The notes beneath the pieces were generated by a model that worked only from the letters and a program-made list of their open reading frames with translations, did not search any database and had not been told where the DNA came from. Both the position numbers and the translations under genes were made by a program. Shown here piece after piece: positions 41,221-53,091 of a DNA stretch of 64,000 bases (its first letter is position 1; every line of letters begins with the position of its first letter). The DNA is from an uncultured Pelagibacteraceae bacterium (GTDB lineage: Bacteria; Pseudomonadota; Alphaproteobacteria; Pelagibacterales; Pelagibacteraceae). The stretch spans positions 1 to 64,000 of the forward strand of contig CACHJN010000001.1 of assembly GCA_902580115.1 (NCBI GenBank). Direction: 5' to 3'.

Positions 41221-41883
41221 TTATTTTACTTTCCAGTCAGTTTCGAAAGTAACGTAGTTAATTTGAATACATCTACGCTCCTTTTTAATTTCTTTTTTTT
41301 CCATTCCATGCCAAGAGTTTGGTCCACTAGTAAAGAAATATCCATAATTATGTTTATAAGGAACTGTTTTTACTTTGTTTAATTTAGTATCGTAGAAATC
41401 TGTTCCTAAGTTTTCAGACTCATTATGAAGGTTGATAAAAACTATTGAGGACATTAATTTCTCTTTAATATCACAATGGGGTTTAAGCCAAAAACCTTCT
41501 CTATCACAAATAACTTCTAGTCTGACGAAAGAATTACGTAAATCTTTTCCTATTAAGCTGGCAATTTTATTATAAACTTTAGGGGATCTCAGCTCCTCAA
41601 TAAAATTTCTAAGGTGTGGAAATTGATTTGCATTTTCTTTAGTTACGTAACATCTTATTTTTTTTGCCTTACCTCCATCTTTAATGCCTGAACGAAAAGC
41701 ACCGTCTCCGCCATCAAGTGCTCTAGTACCGTCATAGTTTAAGTTTTCTTTTTTAGGGTCAACAATATCTGCATTACTAATTTCCTCAATAGCTTCTTTG
41801 GTTAATGGTTGATTAATTTCAAAGTGTTTAAAAGGATCGTTGAAAGATTTAGTTCTGTTTTCTAATGACTTAAATAATTCCAT
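41221..41883 (-). CDS. 2-oxoglutarate/Fe(II)-dependent oxygenase family protein
   Basis: The 220-residue protein has the facial triad of the double-stranded beta-helix oxygenases. His and Asp are in KPHCDIKEKLMSSIVFIN, the distal His is in GPNSWHGME, and an Arg for 2-oxoglutarate follows in KKERRCIQINYV. Such enzymes hydroxylate or otherwise oxidise small molecules, proteins or sugars; the substrate cannot be read here. It is translated downstream of, and overlaps by 14 bp, the ELM1-family gene, so a joint pathway is likely. No signal peptide is seen. Confidence 0.85.
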   Translation of the reverse strand: MELFKSLENRTKSFNDPFKHFEINQPLTKEAIEEISNADIVDPKKENLNYDGTRALDGGDGAFRSGIKDGGKAKKIRCYVTKENANQFPHLRNFIEELRSPKVYNKIASLIGKDLRNSFVRLEVICDREGFWLKPHCDIKEKLMSSIVFINLHNESENLGTDFYDTKLNKVKTVPYKHNYGYFFTSGPNSWHGMEKKEIKKERRCIQINYVTFETDWKVK

Positions 41884-42820
41884 TTTTTTTCATCTTTTCT
41901 TTAATCAAAGGCGATATTCTGTTTACCTCGTCAAGTTTGCTATAAGACCATAAATCAATTTTATCTGTCAAATCTTTTATTATATTTAATTGTTTAAATT
42001 GGGAGAAAAATTTTTGAAATCTTGAATTATTCTTACTTGGTTTCATATGTGCCACATAAATTGGTTTTCCTGTTATTGCAGCTTCAGAAATCATAGAAGT
42101 AGAGTCGCAAGTTACAACAATATAATCTGAAATTGAAAGCGCAGATAAGTAAGCTTTTTTATCTACATCTTTTACAACCATATGATCATGACCAAAGGAA
42201 TTAAAAGCTTTTTTAATAATATCTGATGGAGTCCTATAAGAAGGTATTACAACCAATTTGTATTTATCTCTAGTAAAAATAGATTTTATTTTGTTAAATA
42301 AAAAATCAATCTCTTTTTCTGAATAATTGTAATATTTATTTGGCCCACCAATAATAAAAGCAATTATTTTTTTATTTTCTTTATCAATCTTTAAATAATT
42401 GTTTTCTTTTGAAATTTCTTTGTCAGAAAGATAATGAATTGCTCCGGTTGTTTTAATTATATTATTGCCTGTTATATTATCATGCTCAGGACAAATGATT
42501 AAATCAAATTTGTCTAGTGAAACTTTTGGATCTTGAATATGAATCGTAAAGATTTTTTCTTTGTATTTTTTTTTTAAAGCTAAAGAAGGGATTACACTTT
42601 TTCTTCCACAAGAAATAATTACTTTCGAATCGAATATAAATTGATTCTCTAAAACGCTCATAGATATAGGTGTAAGAAATGGTGGTATAAAATTCCAAAA
42701 CTTTTTAAGTTTAATTTCTTGATGTTTATAGTTTAAATTTAAAGCTTTTGCTAAGCCTTCAACCTGACTAACCATACCGTGCATACCTTGCGTTAAAAGG
42801 AGTGCTTTTAATTTTGACAT
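41870..42820 (-). CDS. ELM1-family (DUF1022) GT-B-like protein
   Basis: The 316-residue protein resembles the bacterial relatives of plant ELM1, a mitochondrial fission factor; the bacterial role is unknown. Visible are LLLTQGMHGMVSQVEGLAKAL at the N-terminus, VIISCGRKSVIPSLALKK, IHIQDPKVSLDKFDLIICPEHD, IGGPNKYYNYSE, and a C-terminal VVTCDSTSMISEAAITGKPIYV. That last stretch looks like the nucleotide-sugar binding part of GT-B glycosyltransferases. A glycosyltransferase-like activity in the envelope is a reasonable inference. It overlaps the oxygenase gene by 14 bp and is divergent from trxB, with start codons only 24 bp apart. Confidence 0.85.
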   Translation of the reverse strand: MSKLKALLLTQGMHGMVSQVEGLAKALNLNYKHQEIKLKKFWNFIPPFLTPISMSVLENQFIFDSKVIISCGRKSVIPSLALKKKYKEKIFTIHIQDPKVSLDKFDLIICPEHDNITGNNIIKTTGAIHYLSDKEISKENNYLKIDKENKKIIAFIIGGPNKYYNYSEKEIDFLFNKIKSIFTRDKYKLVVIPSYRTPSDIIKKAFNSFGHDHMVVKDVDKKAYLSALSISDYIVVTCDSTSMISEAAITGKPIYVAHMKPSKNNSRFQKFFSQFKQLNIIKDLTDKIDLWSYSKLDEVNRISPLIKEKMKKNGII

Positions 42821-42844
42821 TTGTTACTATATACCTTCATTAGA

Positions 42845-43792
42845 ATGAATAATAAATCATCTAAACATACAAAAGTGTTGATTCTTGGATCAGGACCAGC
42901 AGGTTATACTGCAGCGATATATGCTGCCAGAGCCCTTCTTAAACCAATATTGGTTTTTGGGTCCGAGCCTGGTGGACAACTTACAACAACAACAGATGTT
43001 GAGAATTTTCCGGGTTTTGCAAAAGTAATTCAAGGACCATGGTTGATGGAAGAAATGAAAGGCCAAGCGAAAGCTGTTGGTACCGAGATGATTCAAGATC
43101 ATATTAAAAAAGTTGATCTTTCAAAAAAGCCTTTTTCAGCTCATGGCGACAGTGGTCAAATTTATACTGCAGATAGCATTATTATTTCCACAGGCGCTCA
43201 AGCAAGATGGTTAAATTTAGAGTCTGAACAAAAATTTAGGGGATTTGGAGTATCTGCTTGTGCGACATGTGATGGTTTTTTCTTTAAAGAAAAAGAAGTT
43301 GCAGTTGTTGGTGGTGGAAACGCTGCAGTAGAGGAAGCAATGTTTTTAACTAAATTTGCCTCTAAAGTTCATTTGATACATAGAAGAAATGAATTAAGAG
43401 CAGAAAAATTATTACAAGAAAAACTTAAAGCTAACAAAAAAATTCAAATCATTTGGGATAGTGTAATTGAAGAAGTTATGGGAACAAACGAGCCCAAAGG
43501 AGTTAATGGAATAAAAATAAAAAATGTCAAAACTAATAAAACATCTGAGCTTAAAGTTGATGGTTTATTTATAGCAATAGGTCACGACCCTGCTACGGCT
43601 TTGTTTAAAGATCAATTAAAAATGGATAAAGAAGGTTATTTGATTACTAAACCAGACTCAACTATTACAAATATACCAGGAGTATTTGCTGCTGGAGATG
43701 TGAAAGACAAAATTTTTAGACAAGCAGTCACTGCTGCTGGCATGGGTTGTATGGCTGCACTGGAAGCTGAAAAGCATTTATCTAGTAAATAA
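42845..43792 (+). CDS. trxB: Thioredoxin reductase
   Basis: TrxB passes electrons from NADPH through FAD to thioredoxin. The 315-residue protein has the FAD loop LILGSGPAGYTAAIYAAR, GGQLTTTTDVENFPGF, the redox disulfide CATC in SACATCDGFFFKEK, the NADPH loop VVGGGNAAVEEAM and the C-terminal FAAGDVKDKIFRQAVTAAG. I start at ATG 42845 (MNNKSS). A TTG at 42821 would add eight residues. The promoter must lie in the tiny gap or within the ELM1-family gene. Confidence 0.97.
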   Translation: MNNKSSKHTKVLILGSGPAGYTAAIYAARALLKPILVFGSEPGGQLTTTTDVENFPGFAKVIQGPWLMEEMKGQAKAVGTEMIQDHIKKVDLSKKPFSAHGDSGQIYTADSIIISTGAQARWLNLESEQKFRGFGVSACATCDGFFFKEKEVAVVGGGNAAVEEAMFLTKFASKVHLIHRRNELRAEKLLQEKLKANKKIQIIWDSVIEEVMGTNEPKGVNGIKIKNVKTNKTSELKVDGLFIAIGHDPATALFKDQLKMDKEGYLITKPDSTITNIPGVFAAGDVKDKIFRQAVTAAGMGCMAALEAEKHLSSK

Positions 43793-43793
43793 A

Positions 43794-45941
<2,148 letters not shown>

Positions 45942-45968
45942 GTTTTTTTTAATTATTAATATCACAGA

Positions 45969-48140
45969 ATGCAAAATACGTATCAAGAAAAAATATTAGA
46001 TTTAGAAAATACTAACAACTCTATAAATAAAAAATTAGAGGGAGGTATTAAATTTAAAATAAAAAGTAATTTTCAACCTGCTGGAGACCAGCCTCAGGCT
46101 ATCAAAAAACTAATTGCTAATCTTAAAGGTCAAAAAAACGAACAAGTCTTACTTGGTGTTACAGGCTCTGGAAAAACTTTCACGATGGCAAAAGTCATTG
46201 AAGCATCCAATAGACCAGCTTTGGTACTTGCTCCAAATAAGACTTTAGCCGCGCAGCTTTACGGAGAATTTAAAAGTTTTTTTCCAAATAATGCTGTTGA
46301 GTATTTTGTGTCTTATTATGACTATTACACTCCAGAAGCTTATGTTCCAAGATCTGACACTTACATAGAAAAAGAGGCATCTATTAATGAACAAATAGAT
46401 AGGATGAGGCATTCAGCTACTAGGTCACTATTAGAAAGAGATGATGTAATAATTGTTGCAAGTGTTTCATGTATCTATGGTCTTGGATCTGTAGAGGCTT
46501 ACTCAAAAATGACTATAACTCTTAAAAAAAACTATGAGTATGACAGAGATCAATTAATTAGGGCATTTATTAACTTGCAATATAAAAGAAATGATCAAAA
46601 TTTTTTTAGAGGAACATTTAGAGTTAGGGGAGAAAATTTAGAAATATTTCCATCACATTTAGAAGATAGAGCTTGGAGATTAAGTTTAAATTTAAATAAA
46701 TTAGAAAAAATCGAAGAATTTGATCCTTTAACTGGAGATAAGACAAATGATTTTTCAATTATAAAAGTTTATGCTAACAGTCACTATATTACTCCTAAAC
46801 CAACAATCGATCAGGCTATTCAAGAGATTAAAAAAGAACTAGAGATTACATTAAAAAAACATCAGGATAACAACAAATTATTAGAGGCACAAAGATTAAG
46901 AGAAAGGACAAAATTTGATTTAGAAATGATTGAGGCTACAGGCACTTGTGCTGGAATTGAAAATTATTCACGATTTTTGTCTGGAAGAAAACCTGGAGAA
47001 CCTCCCCCGACATTATTTGAATACTTTCCTGATAATACAATTATTTTTGTTGATGAAAGTCACGTCACTGTGCCACAGCTTAATGGAATGTACAAAGGTG
47101 ACAGAACCAGAAAAAGTACATTAGCTGAATATGGTTTTAGGCTTCCATCATGTATGGATAATAGACCTTTAAAATTTGAAGAATGGGATTTGATGAGAAC
47201 TCAAACAATATTCGTATCTGCTACGCCTGGACCATGGGAATTGAAACAAACAAAGAATGAATTTATAGATCAAATTATTCGTCCAACAGGTTTGATAGAT
47301 CCACCCGTAGAAATAAGGCCGGCAAAAACTCAGGTAGACGATTTAATGCACGAGGCAAAAGAAATCGTAAAAAAAGGTTTTAGAATTTTAGCTACAACAT
47401 TAACAAAAAAAATGGCTGAAGATTTAACTGAGTATCTTCATGAAAATGGGTTAAAGGTAAGATATATGCACTCTGACATCGATACACTAGAAAGGATAGA
47501 AATTATAAGAGATTTGAGAATGGGTGTATTCGATATCTTAGTTGGAATAAATTTATTAAGAGAGGGGTTGGATATTCCTGAATGCGCACTGGTCGCAATA
47601 CTTGATGCAGACAAAGAGGGCTTCTTAAGATCAGAAACATCTTTAATTCAAACAATAGGAAGAGCTGCTAGAAATGTAGATGGAAAGGTAATTTTATACG
47701 CAGACAAAGTTACAAAAAGCATAGATAAGGCTATCAAAGAAACTGACAGAAGGAGAAATAAGCAACTACAATATAACAAAAAAAATAAAATTACAGCAGA
47801 GTCAGTTAAAAAAGAAATCAGTGATATTTTAGAGTCAGTTTATGAGAAAGACTATGTAAAAATAAGCGAGGGTTCAAACGTTGGTGGAAATCTTAAGAAA
47901 CATTTAAAAGCTCTTAATAGAAAAATGAAAGAGTCCGCTGCTAATTTGGAATTTGAAGAAGCTGCCAAAATTCGTGATGAAATAAGAAAATTAGAGGCAA
48001 GTGAGCTAGAGATATCTTTAAATCCAAAAATAAACCAGTACAAATTAAAAAATAAAGTATACCCTAAAGGGAGATCAACAATGGGGATGCCGGGCACTAA
48101 GCCTAGAAAAGCAATAAAAAAATGGAAGCCAAAAAGATAA
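45969..48140 (+). CDS. uvrB: Excinuclease ABC subunit B
   Basis: UvrB verifies DNA damage and loads UvrC in nucleotide excision repair. The 723-residue protein has [14 protein letters not shown], Walker [17 protein letters not shown], the beta-hairpin region [20 protein letters not shown], Walker [32 protein letters not shown] and a C-terminal UVR coiled coil ([18 protein letters not shown]) that meets UvrC. A short Lys/Arg-rich tail follows. The gene overlaps the SDR gene by 19 bp. Confidence 0.98.
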   Translation: MQNTYQEKILDLENTNNSINKKLEGGIKFKIKSNFQPAGDQPQAIKKLIANLKGQKNEQVLLGVTGSGKTFTMAKVIEASNRPALVLAPNKTLAAQLYGEFKSFFPNNAVEYFVSYYDYYTPEAYVPRSDTYIEKEASINEQIDRMRHSATRSLLERDDVIIVASVSCIYGLGSVEAYSKMTITLKKNYEYDRDQLIRAFINLQYKRNDQNFFRGTFRVRGENLEIFPSHLEDRAWRLSLNLNKLEKIEEFDPLTGDKTNDFSIIKVYANSHYITPKPTIDQAIQEIKKELEITLKKHQDNNKLLEAQRLRERTKFDLEMIEATGTCAGIENYSRFLSGRKPGEPPPTLFEYFPDNTIIFVDESHVTVPQLNGMYKGDRTRKSTLAEYGFRLPSCMDNRPLKFEEWDLMRTQTIFVSATPGPWELKQTKNEFIDQIIRPTGLIDPPVEIRPAKTQVDDLMHEAKEIVKKGFRILATTLTKKMAEDLTEYLHENGLKVRYMHSDIDTLERIEIIRDLRMGVFDILVGINLLREGLDIPECALVAILDADKEGFLRSETSLIQTIGRAARNVDGKVILYADKVTKSIDKAIKETDRRRNKQLQYNKKNKITAESVKKEISDILESVYEKDYVKISEGSNVGGNLKKHLKALNRKMKESAANLEFEEAAKIRDEIRKLEASELEISLNPKINQYKLKNKVYPKGRSTMGMPGTKPRKAIKKWKPKR

Positions 48141-48877
48141 TTATTACAGGTGGTGCAACAAGAGTTGGAGCTGCTATTGCGAAAAGTTTAGCAAGTTACA
48201 ATATTAATATCACAATTCACTATAATAAATCGAAAAATCTGGCTAATAAATTAAAAAAAGAATTAGAAGATTTAGGTAGCAATGTATTTTTAATTAAGGC
48301 TGACTTAAATAATTCTAATCATGTACGAAAATTAATAAAAGATGCTTTTAATAAAATGAAAGGTTTAGACTGCCTTATTAACAATGCTTCAGTTTTTGAA
48401 AATGATAACCTCAATAACCTTAATGATAAAAGCTTTTCAAAACACATGAATATTAATTTAAAAGCACCAGCTTTATTAACTCAAAATTTTAAAAAATATG
48501 TAAAAAAAAACTATGGGATAATCATTAATATTATCGATCAAAGAATTGAAAAATTAACACCTTTTTTTCTATCCTACACTTTAAGTAAATCGGCTTTAGC
48601 AACACTTACTATAACTTCAGCCATGAAATTAGCTCCTAATATTAGAGTAAATGCTATATCCCCTGGGCCAACTCTTAAGAATAAAAGACAAACAGAGTCT
48701 CATTTTAAAAAACAGTGGAAATCGGTTTTATTAAAGAAGCAAGTGGATTTAGAAAACATCAGTGAAACAGTAAAATTTCTTATAAAAAACGATAATATAA
48801 CAGGAGAAATAATAAATGTTGATAGCGGCCAAAGACTGGCATGGTTAACACCTGATATAATTAATGTAAAAGAATGA
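48122..48877 (+). CDS. SDR-family pterin reductase (FolM-like)
   Basis: The 251-residue short-chain dehydrogenase has the cofactor loop [17 protein letters not shown]. Its TGxxxRxG form, with Arg in place of a Gly, is typical of pteridine reductase/FolM, which prefer NADPH and reduce dihydrobiopterin, dihydromonapterin or dihydrofolate. Also seen are INNASVF, the catalytic [12 protein letters not shown] (Tyr and Lys), and AISPGPTL. The next gene is folB, overlapping by 4 bp, which supports a role in pterin or folate metabolism. The exact substrate is an inference. Confidence 0.85.
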   Translation: MEAKKIIITGGATRVGAAIAKSLASYNINITIHYNKSKNLANKLKKELEDLGSNVFLIKADLNNSNHVRKLIKDAFNKMKGLDCLINNASVFENDNLNNLNDKSFSKHMNINLKAPALLTQNFKKYVKKNYGIIINIIDQRIEKLTPFFLSYTLSKSALATLTITSAMKLAPNIRVNAISPGPTLKNKRQTESHFKKQWKSVLLKKQVDLENISETVKFLIKNDNITGEIINVDSGQRLAWLTPDIINVKE

Positions 48878-49272
48878 AAATAATTAGATTTAAAGATAAA
48901 AAAAAATATAAATATAAAAGAAAAGTAAGTATTAAAAACTTGATACTAAAAATTTCAGTAGGACTTCATGATTTTGAAAAAATTAAGAAGCAGAGAGTGA
49001 GATTTAATATTGATATTTCGACTGATTCAAATATTAAGCCAAATAATAATAATTTGTCATCCATTGTAAATTATGAAGATACTATAAAAAAAATAACATA
49101 TATTACAGAAAAGAAACACCATGAGCTTTTAGAAGATTTAGCAGAAAATATTTTCGATATAATTTTTGAAAGTAAGATAGTTAAGAAAGTTAATCTTAAA
49201 TTAGAGAAGTTAGATATAATCAAGAATACAGAGTCTGTAGGTATAGAGGTGTCAAAAAGTAGAGATGAATAA
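48874..49272 (+). CDS. folB: Dihydroneopterin aldolase
   Basis: FolB converts dihydroneopterin to hydroxymethyl-dihydropterin and glycolaldehyde in folate synthesis, or epimerises related pterins. The 132-residue product has a 20-residue basic N-terminal extension. The T-fold follows: [48 protein letters not shown] and a terminal VGIEVSK strand. The catalytic Lys of the family is likely in the C-terminal strand region. Its ATGA overlap with the SDR gene and 8-bp overlap with uvrC tie it to this run. Confidence 0.88.
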   Translation: MKIIRFKDKKKYKYKRKVSIKNLILKISVGLHDFEKIKKQRVRFNIDISTDSNIKPNNNNLSSIVNYEDTIKKITYITEKKHHELLEDLAENIFDIIFESKIVKKVNLKLEKLDIIKNTESVGIEVSKSRDE

Positions 49273-51103
49273 TAGTTTAGAGTTAGGAAAGAAAGTTATA
49301 AAAGAAAAAATTCCACTTATACCGAAAAATCCCGGTATTTATAGAATGATTAGTGTTTCTGGAGAAATTTTATACATTGGAAAGGCTAAAAATATTCCAA
49401 ATAGACTCAAAAGTTACGTTTCAGATACAAACTTACCAATAAGAACAGAAAGAATGCTTTCTCTAACACATAACCTTGAAGTAACTACTACTAACAACGA
49501 GAGTGAGGCTCTTCTTCTAGAAGCTAACCTTATCAAAAAACATAAGCCAAGATTTAATATTTTGTTAAGAGACGATAAATCCTTTCCATATATTTATATT
49601 GGTCACAAAGATAAGTGGCCTCAACTAACTAAACTTCGAGGAAAAAAATCTAGAAATGGTTATTATTTTGGACCTTTTGCTTCAATAGGATCTGCAAATT
49701 GGACGATTAAAATTTTACAAAAAATTTTCCAAATACGAGTTTGCGACGATACTGTTTTTAAAAATAGAGAGAGGCCATGTATTTTATATCAAATTAAAAG
49801 ATGTTCTGGTCCATGTGTTGGAAATATTGAAGAGTCTCAATATAAAAAAACAGTATCGGATGCTATAGATTTTATTTCTGGTAAATCAAGAAGAATACAA
49901 AAATCCTTATCTAAAGACATGGAGCTAGCAAGTAAAGATTTAGATTTTGAAAAAGCCGCAATAGCGAGAGATAGAATTAAAGCCTTAACCCAAATCCAGA
50001 CCTCGCAAAAAATAAATCAAACAAATCTAAATGAAGCAGATGTCATAAGCATTTATAAGGAGTCAGGAAAAACTTGTATACAAATATTCTTTTTTAGGTC
50101 CAAACAAAATTGGGGAAATCAAGCTTTTTATCCTAAGCACGATACCGATGATGATGTAAAAGAAATCATGACTTCTTTTTTAACCCAATTTTATGAAAAT
50201 AAAGTGATACCAAGTATGATAATAACGAATACTGAAATTCAAGATTTAAAACTTTTAGAAAAAGCCTTTTCACAAAAAGAAAAAAGAGATGTCTTAATAA
50301 AAAAAGCAAAAAGTAAGGATGAAGTTAATTTATCAAAATTAGCAGAAAAAAATGCTAAACAAGCTTTAACTCAAAGACTTTATCAAACCGAAAGTAACAA
50401 CAATTTAATAGAAAATTTAGCTAATAAGTTTAATTTAAATAATAATATTAATCTTATTGAGGTTTATGATAACAGTCACATTCAAGGTAGTGATTCCATT
50501 GGAGCTCTAATATGCTTTGGCAATGAAGGTTTTGTTAAAAAAAGATATAGAAAATTTAATATAAAAAATGAAAAAATAAAGAATGATGATTATGGTATGA
50601 TGAAAGAGGTTTTATTTAGAAGATTTTCAAAAGCAATAAAAGAGAAATCTGGCTCTCTTACTTTGCCGGAGTTAATATTAATCGACGGAGGAAAAGGTCA
50701 ATATTCAGTAAGTAGAGAAGTATTAAATGAATTAGGTTTGCATGATTTGCCAATATTAGCTGTTGCGAAAGGTAAAAATAGGAATGCTGGGGAAGAAAAA
50801 ATCTATCATGACAATAAAGAATTTATTTTAAAAAAAAATGATCCTTTGTTGTTTTTTATACAAAGACTAAGAGATGAGGCTCACAGATTTGCAATAAGCA
50901 CTCATAGAGCAAAAAGGAAAAAAGGATTGAGTAAATCTTTATTAGATCAAATTGATGGGATAGGAAAACAGAGAAAAAGATCTTTACTAAATCATTTTGG
51001 ATCAGCTAGATCAGTAGAATCTGCTAGCCTAGAAGATTTAAAATCTGTAGAAGGTATTGAAGAAAGTATAGCAAAGAGAATATATGACTACTTTCACGAA
51101 TAA
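49265..51103 (+). CDS. uvrC: Excinuclease ABC subunit C
   Basis: UvrC makes the two incisions flanking damage. The 612-residue protein has an N-terminal GIY-YIG nuclease ([20 protein letters not shown]), the zinc/iron-sulfur Cys cluster region [17 protein letters not shown], a UVR motif ([18 protein letters not shown]) that binds UvrB, the RNase H-like endonuclease ([31 protein letters not shown]) and C-terminal HhH motifs ([17 protein letters not shown]). It overlaps folB by 8 bp and is 2 bp from pgsA. Confidence 0.97.
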   Translation: MNNSLELGKKVIKEKIPLIPKNPGIYRMISVSGEILYIGKAKNIPNRLKSYVSDTNLPIRTERMLSLTHNLEVTTTNNESEALLLEANLIKKHKPRFNILLRDDKSFPYIYIGHKDKWPQLTKLRGKKSRNGYYFGPFASIGSANWTIKILQKIFQIRVCDDTVFKNRERPCILYQIKRCSGPCVGNIEESQYKKTVSDAIDFISGKSRRIQKSLSKDMELASKDLDFEKAAIARDRIKALTQIQTSQKINQTNLNEADVISIYKESGKTCIQIFFFRSKQNWGNQAFYPKHDTDDDVKEIMTSFLTQFYENKVIPSMIITNTEIQDLKLLEKAFSQKEKRDVLIKKAKSKDEVNLSKLAEKNAKQALTQRLYQTESNNNLIENLANKFNLNNNINLIEVYDNSHIQGSDSIGALICFGNEGFVKKRYRKFNIKNEKIKNDDYGMMKEVLFRRFSKAIKEKSGSLTLPELILIDGGKGQYSVSREVLNELGLHDLPILAVAKGKNRNAGEEKIYHDNKEFILKKNDPLLFFIQRLRDEAHRFAISTHRAKRKKGLSKSLLDQIDGIGKQRKRSLLNHFGSARSVESASLEDLKSVEGIEESIAKRIYDYFHE

Positions 51104-51105
51104 AA

Positions 51106-51690
51106 ATGAAATTTAAGATTCCGAATATATTAACAATAGGAAGGATAATAATAGTTCCTATATTTATTTTTACTTTTTTTTTACCAGGTTTTTTTGGTGA
51201 TCTAATTCCCTTCTTTCTTTTTGTATTGGCAAGTTTCACAGATTACTTAGATGGTCTCTTAGCTCGACTATTTAAAGAAGAATCTAAACTTGGAGAATTA
51301 TTAGATCCTATTGCTGATAAAATTCTAGTTTCTACTGCCCTACTTTTACTTATAATGAACGGCACAATAAAAAATTTTGAAGTAATCGCAGCTATTATAA
51401 TTATAACACGTGAAATTATAATTTCTGGTTTAAGAGAATTCTTAGCTAAAGGAAGTATATCTATGCCTGTAACAAGTTTATCAAAGCTAAAAGCTTTTAT
51501 ACAGATGTTTGCAATAGCTGTTCTTTTAACCGGAGACTTTGGAAATAAGATTATAAATTTTCAAGACTATAATGCTCAGACTATCGGTATCATCCTTTTA
51601 TGGCTATCGGCAGCTATTACTTTATATACAGGGTATGGCTATATGATTAAAGGTATAGATCATGCTCTAAGTGAAGATGATAAACCTTAA
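51106..51690 (+). CDS. pgsA: CDP-diacylglycerol--glycerol-3-phosphate 3-phosphatidyltransferase
   Basis: PgsA commits CDP-diacylglycerol to phosphatidylglycerol in the inner membrane. The 194-residue polytopic protein starts with IPNILTIGRIIIVP. It holds the complete CDP-alcohol transferase motif D-G-x2-A-R-x8-G-x3-D-x3-D in the stretch DGLLARLFKEESKLGELLD plus PIAD. The uvrC-pgsA neighbourhood is common in bacteria. Its end overlaps the convergent ilvE by 4 bp. Confidence 0.96.
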   Translation: MKFKIPNILTIGRIIIVPIFIFTFFLPGFFGDLIPFFLFVLASFTDYLDGLLARLFKEESKLGELLDPIADKILVSTALLLLIMNGTIKNFEVIAAIIIITREIIISGLREFLAKGSISMPVTSLSKLKAFIQMFAIAVLLTGDFGNKIINFQDYNAQTIGIILLWLSAAITLYTGYGYMIKGIDHALSEDDKP

Positions 51691-52574
51691 GCAGCAGATT
51701 TTTTTCTTACCATATTTTGGTAACTATCACTTAAATTTTTAATAAGATCACAAACTTTGAAATCAAATTTATCAATTTTAGAAACAGGAGTAATCTCTGC
51801 TGCTGTGCCTGTTAAAAAACATCCTACAAATTTTTCCATTTCATCTGGAGAAATTTTCCTTTCATTTACTTTGATATTTTTTGACTTAGCTATCTCTATG
51901 ACTGCTCGTCTGGTGATACCATCAAGAAATGAGTCAGGTATCGGGGTATGTAATTGGCCATCATCTGATTTAAAAAAAATATTAGCTCCTGTAGCTTCAG
52001 CAATATTTCCCTCGAAGTCTAGCATTAAGGAGTCGGTAAATCCTTGTTCTTCCGCTTCATGTTTTGACAAGGTGCATATCATATATAACCCGGCAGCCTT
52101 AGTGTCCCAAGGAATAGTGTTAGGTGCTGGTCGTCTCCATTTTGAAATGTTCAATTTAATTCCCTCTATTTTTAATTTTGGATCAAAGTATGATCCCCAC
52201 TCCCATGTTGCGATAGCAACATGAACTTTATTTTTTTGCGCCGATATTGCCATCATTTCACTTCCTCTCCAAATAACAGGTCTCACATATCCATTTTTAA
52301 CTTTTTGAATATTTACAATATTTTTACAAGCTTCATTAATTTCTTTTTGATTATATGGTACAGCTATTCCCATTCTTTTAGCTGAATAAAATAATCTATC
52401 TGTATGCTCTTCTAATTTAAATATTTCTCCGTCATATACTCTTTCTCCCTCAAAAACGCAGCTGGCGTAATGCAGCCCATGGTTTAAGACATGTATTTGA
52501 GCATCTTTCCAGTTTACTGCTTTACCATTAAACCAGATTTTACCAGATCTTTTGTCGTAAGGTATCATTTCCAT
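51687..52574 (-). CDS. ilvE: Branched-chain amino acid aminotransferase
   Basis: This fold-IV PLP enzyme performs the last step of Leu, Ile and Val synthesis, or the first of their breakdown. The 295 residues show KIWFNGKAVNWKDAQIHVL, the HYASCVFEGERVYDG segment, PVIWRGSEMM, the PLP lysine region TKAAGLYMICTLSKHEAEE, EATGANIFF and CFLTGTAAEITPVSKID. An alternative ATG lies two codons in. Divergent from the marR operon. Confidence 0.95.
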   Translation of the reverse strand: MEMIPYDKRSGKIWFNGKAVNWKDAQIHVLNHGLHYASCVFEGERVYDGEIFKLEEHTDRLFYSAKRMGIAVPYNQKEINEACKNIVNIQKVKNGYVRPVIWRGSEMMAISAQKNKVHVAIATWEWGSYFDPKLKIEGIKLNISKWRRPAPNTIPWDTKAAGLYMICTLSKHEAEEQGFTDSLMLDFEGNIAEATGANIFFKSDDGQLHTPIPDSFLDGITRRAVIEIAKSKNIKVNERKISPDEMEKFVGCFLTGTAAEITPVSKIDKFDFKVCDLIKNLSDSYQNMVRKKSAA

Positions 52575-52599
52575 AGAAAAAAATAATATATCTTTTTTT

Positions 52600-52628
52600 T
52601 TGATTTTAAAAAGTATATTTCTTATAAG
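52600..52628 (+). promoter_or_regulatory. Predicted promoter of the marR-regulator-kinase operon
   Basis: TTGATT at 52600-52605, a 17-bp spacer and TATAAG at 52623-52628 would start transcription near 52635, about 19 nt before the ATG at 52654. The -10 lies inside a perfect palindrome at 52619-52630. Confidence 0.65.
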
Positions 52629-52630
52629 AA
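52619..52630. promoter_or_regulatory. Perfect 12-bp palindrome over the -10: candidate MarR operator
   Basis: TTCTTATAAGAA is its own reverse complement and covers the -10 hexamer TATAAG. MarR-family dimers bind palindromes and commonly repress their own promoters. The first gene of this operon encodes such a protein, so autorepression is the simplest reading. Confidence 0.6.
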
Positions 52631-52653
52631 TATGTCAATATAGCTGACCAATT

Positions 52654-53091
52654 ATGAAAGACTTACTTTATCTGAAAGATGAGCAAATCAAAGACTTTAT
52701 ACAATTGCTTTATTATGCGTATAGAGAAACTTATTCTGATCCAAAAGATATTTTATCGAGAAAATTTTTTGGTCCTGCGCATTTGAGAGCATTAAATTTA
52801 ATTGAAAGTAACCCAGGTATAAGTTTGGGAGAACTAATATACAAACTTAAAATTACAAAACAGAGTATAAATAGGGTCATTAGAGATCTATTAAAGACAA
52901 AAATGATTAAACAGCTTAAAGATGATACTGACACGAGAAAAAAGAAGTTGTATCTTGATAAAGAGGGAAAAATCTTTTTTGATACAATTTATAAAAGACA
53001 AAAGAAAAGAATATTTAATGCGCTTAAAAATTCCGAACCAGAGTCTGTTATTAAATTTAAGGAGGTTTTGAAAAAAATTATAAATGGATAA
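52654..53091 (+). CDS. MarR-family transcriptional regulator (PetP-like)
   Basis: The 145-residue winged-helix protein has KFFGPAHLRALNLIESNPGI leading into the HTH LGELIYKLKITKQSINRVI, then a basic wing LKDDTDTRKKKLYLDKEG. That wing form (DxRxxK) is typical of MarR. It is translationally coupled to an OmpR-family regulator (8-bp overlap) and then a kinase, the order known in alphaproteobacteria as petP-petR. The signal is unknown. A palindrome in its promoter suggests autoregulation. Confidence 0.9.
   Translation: MKDLLYLKDEQIKDFIQLLYYAYRETYSDPKDILSRKFFGPAHLRALNLIESNPGISLGELIYKLKITKQSINRVIRDLLKTKMIKQLKDDTDTRKKKLYLDKEGKIFFDTIYKRQKKRIFNALKNSEPESVIKFKEVLKKIING

Noticed and set aside
51757..52224. 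Open frame of 155 codons antisense to ilvE
   Set aside because: It is a shadow of the ilvE frame; composition is what the reverse strand of this gene would give, and no ribosome-binding site or family match is seen.
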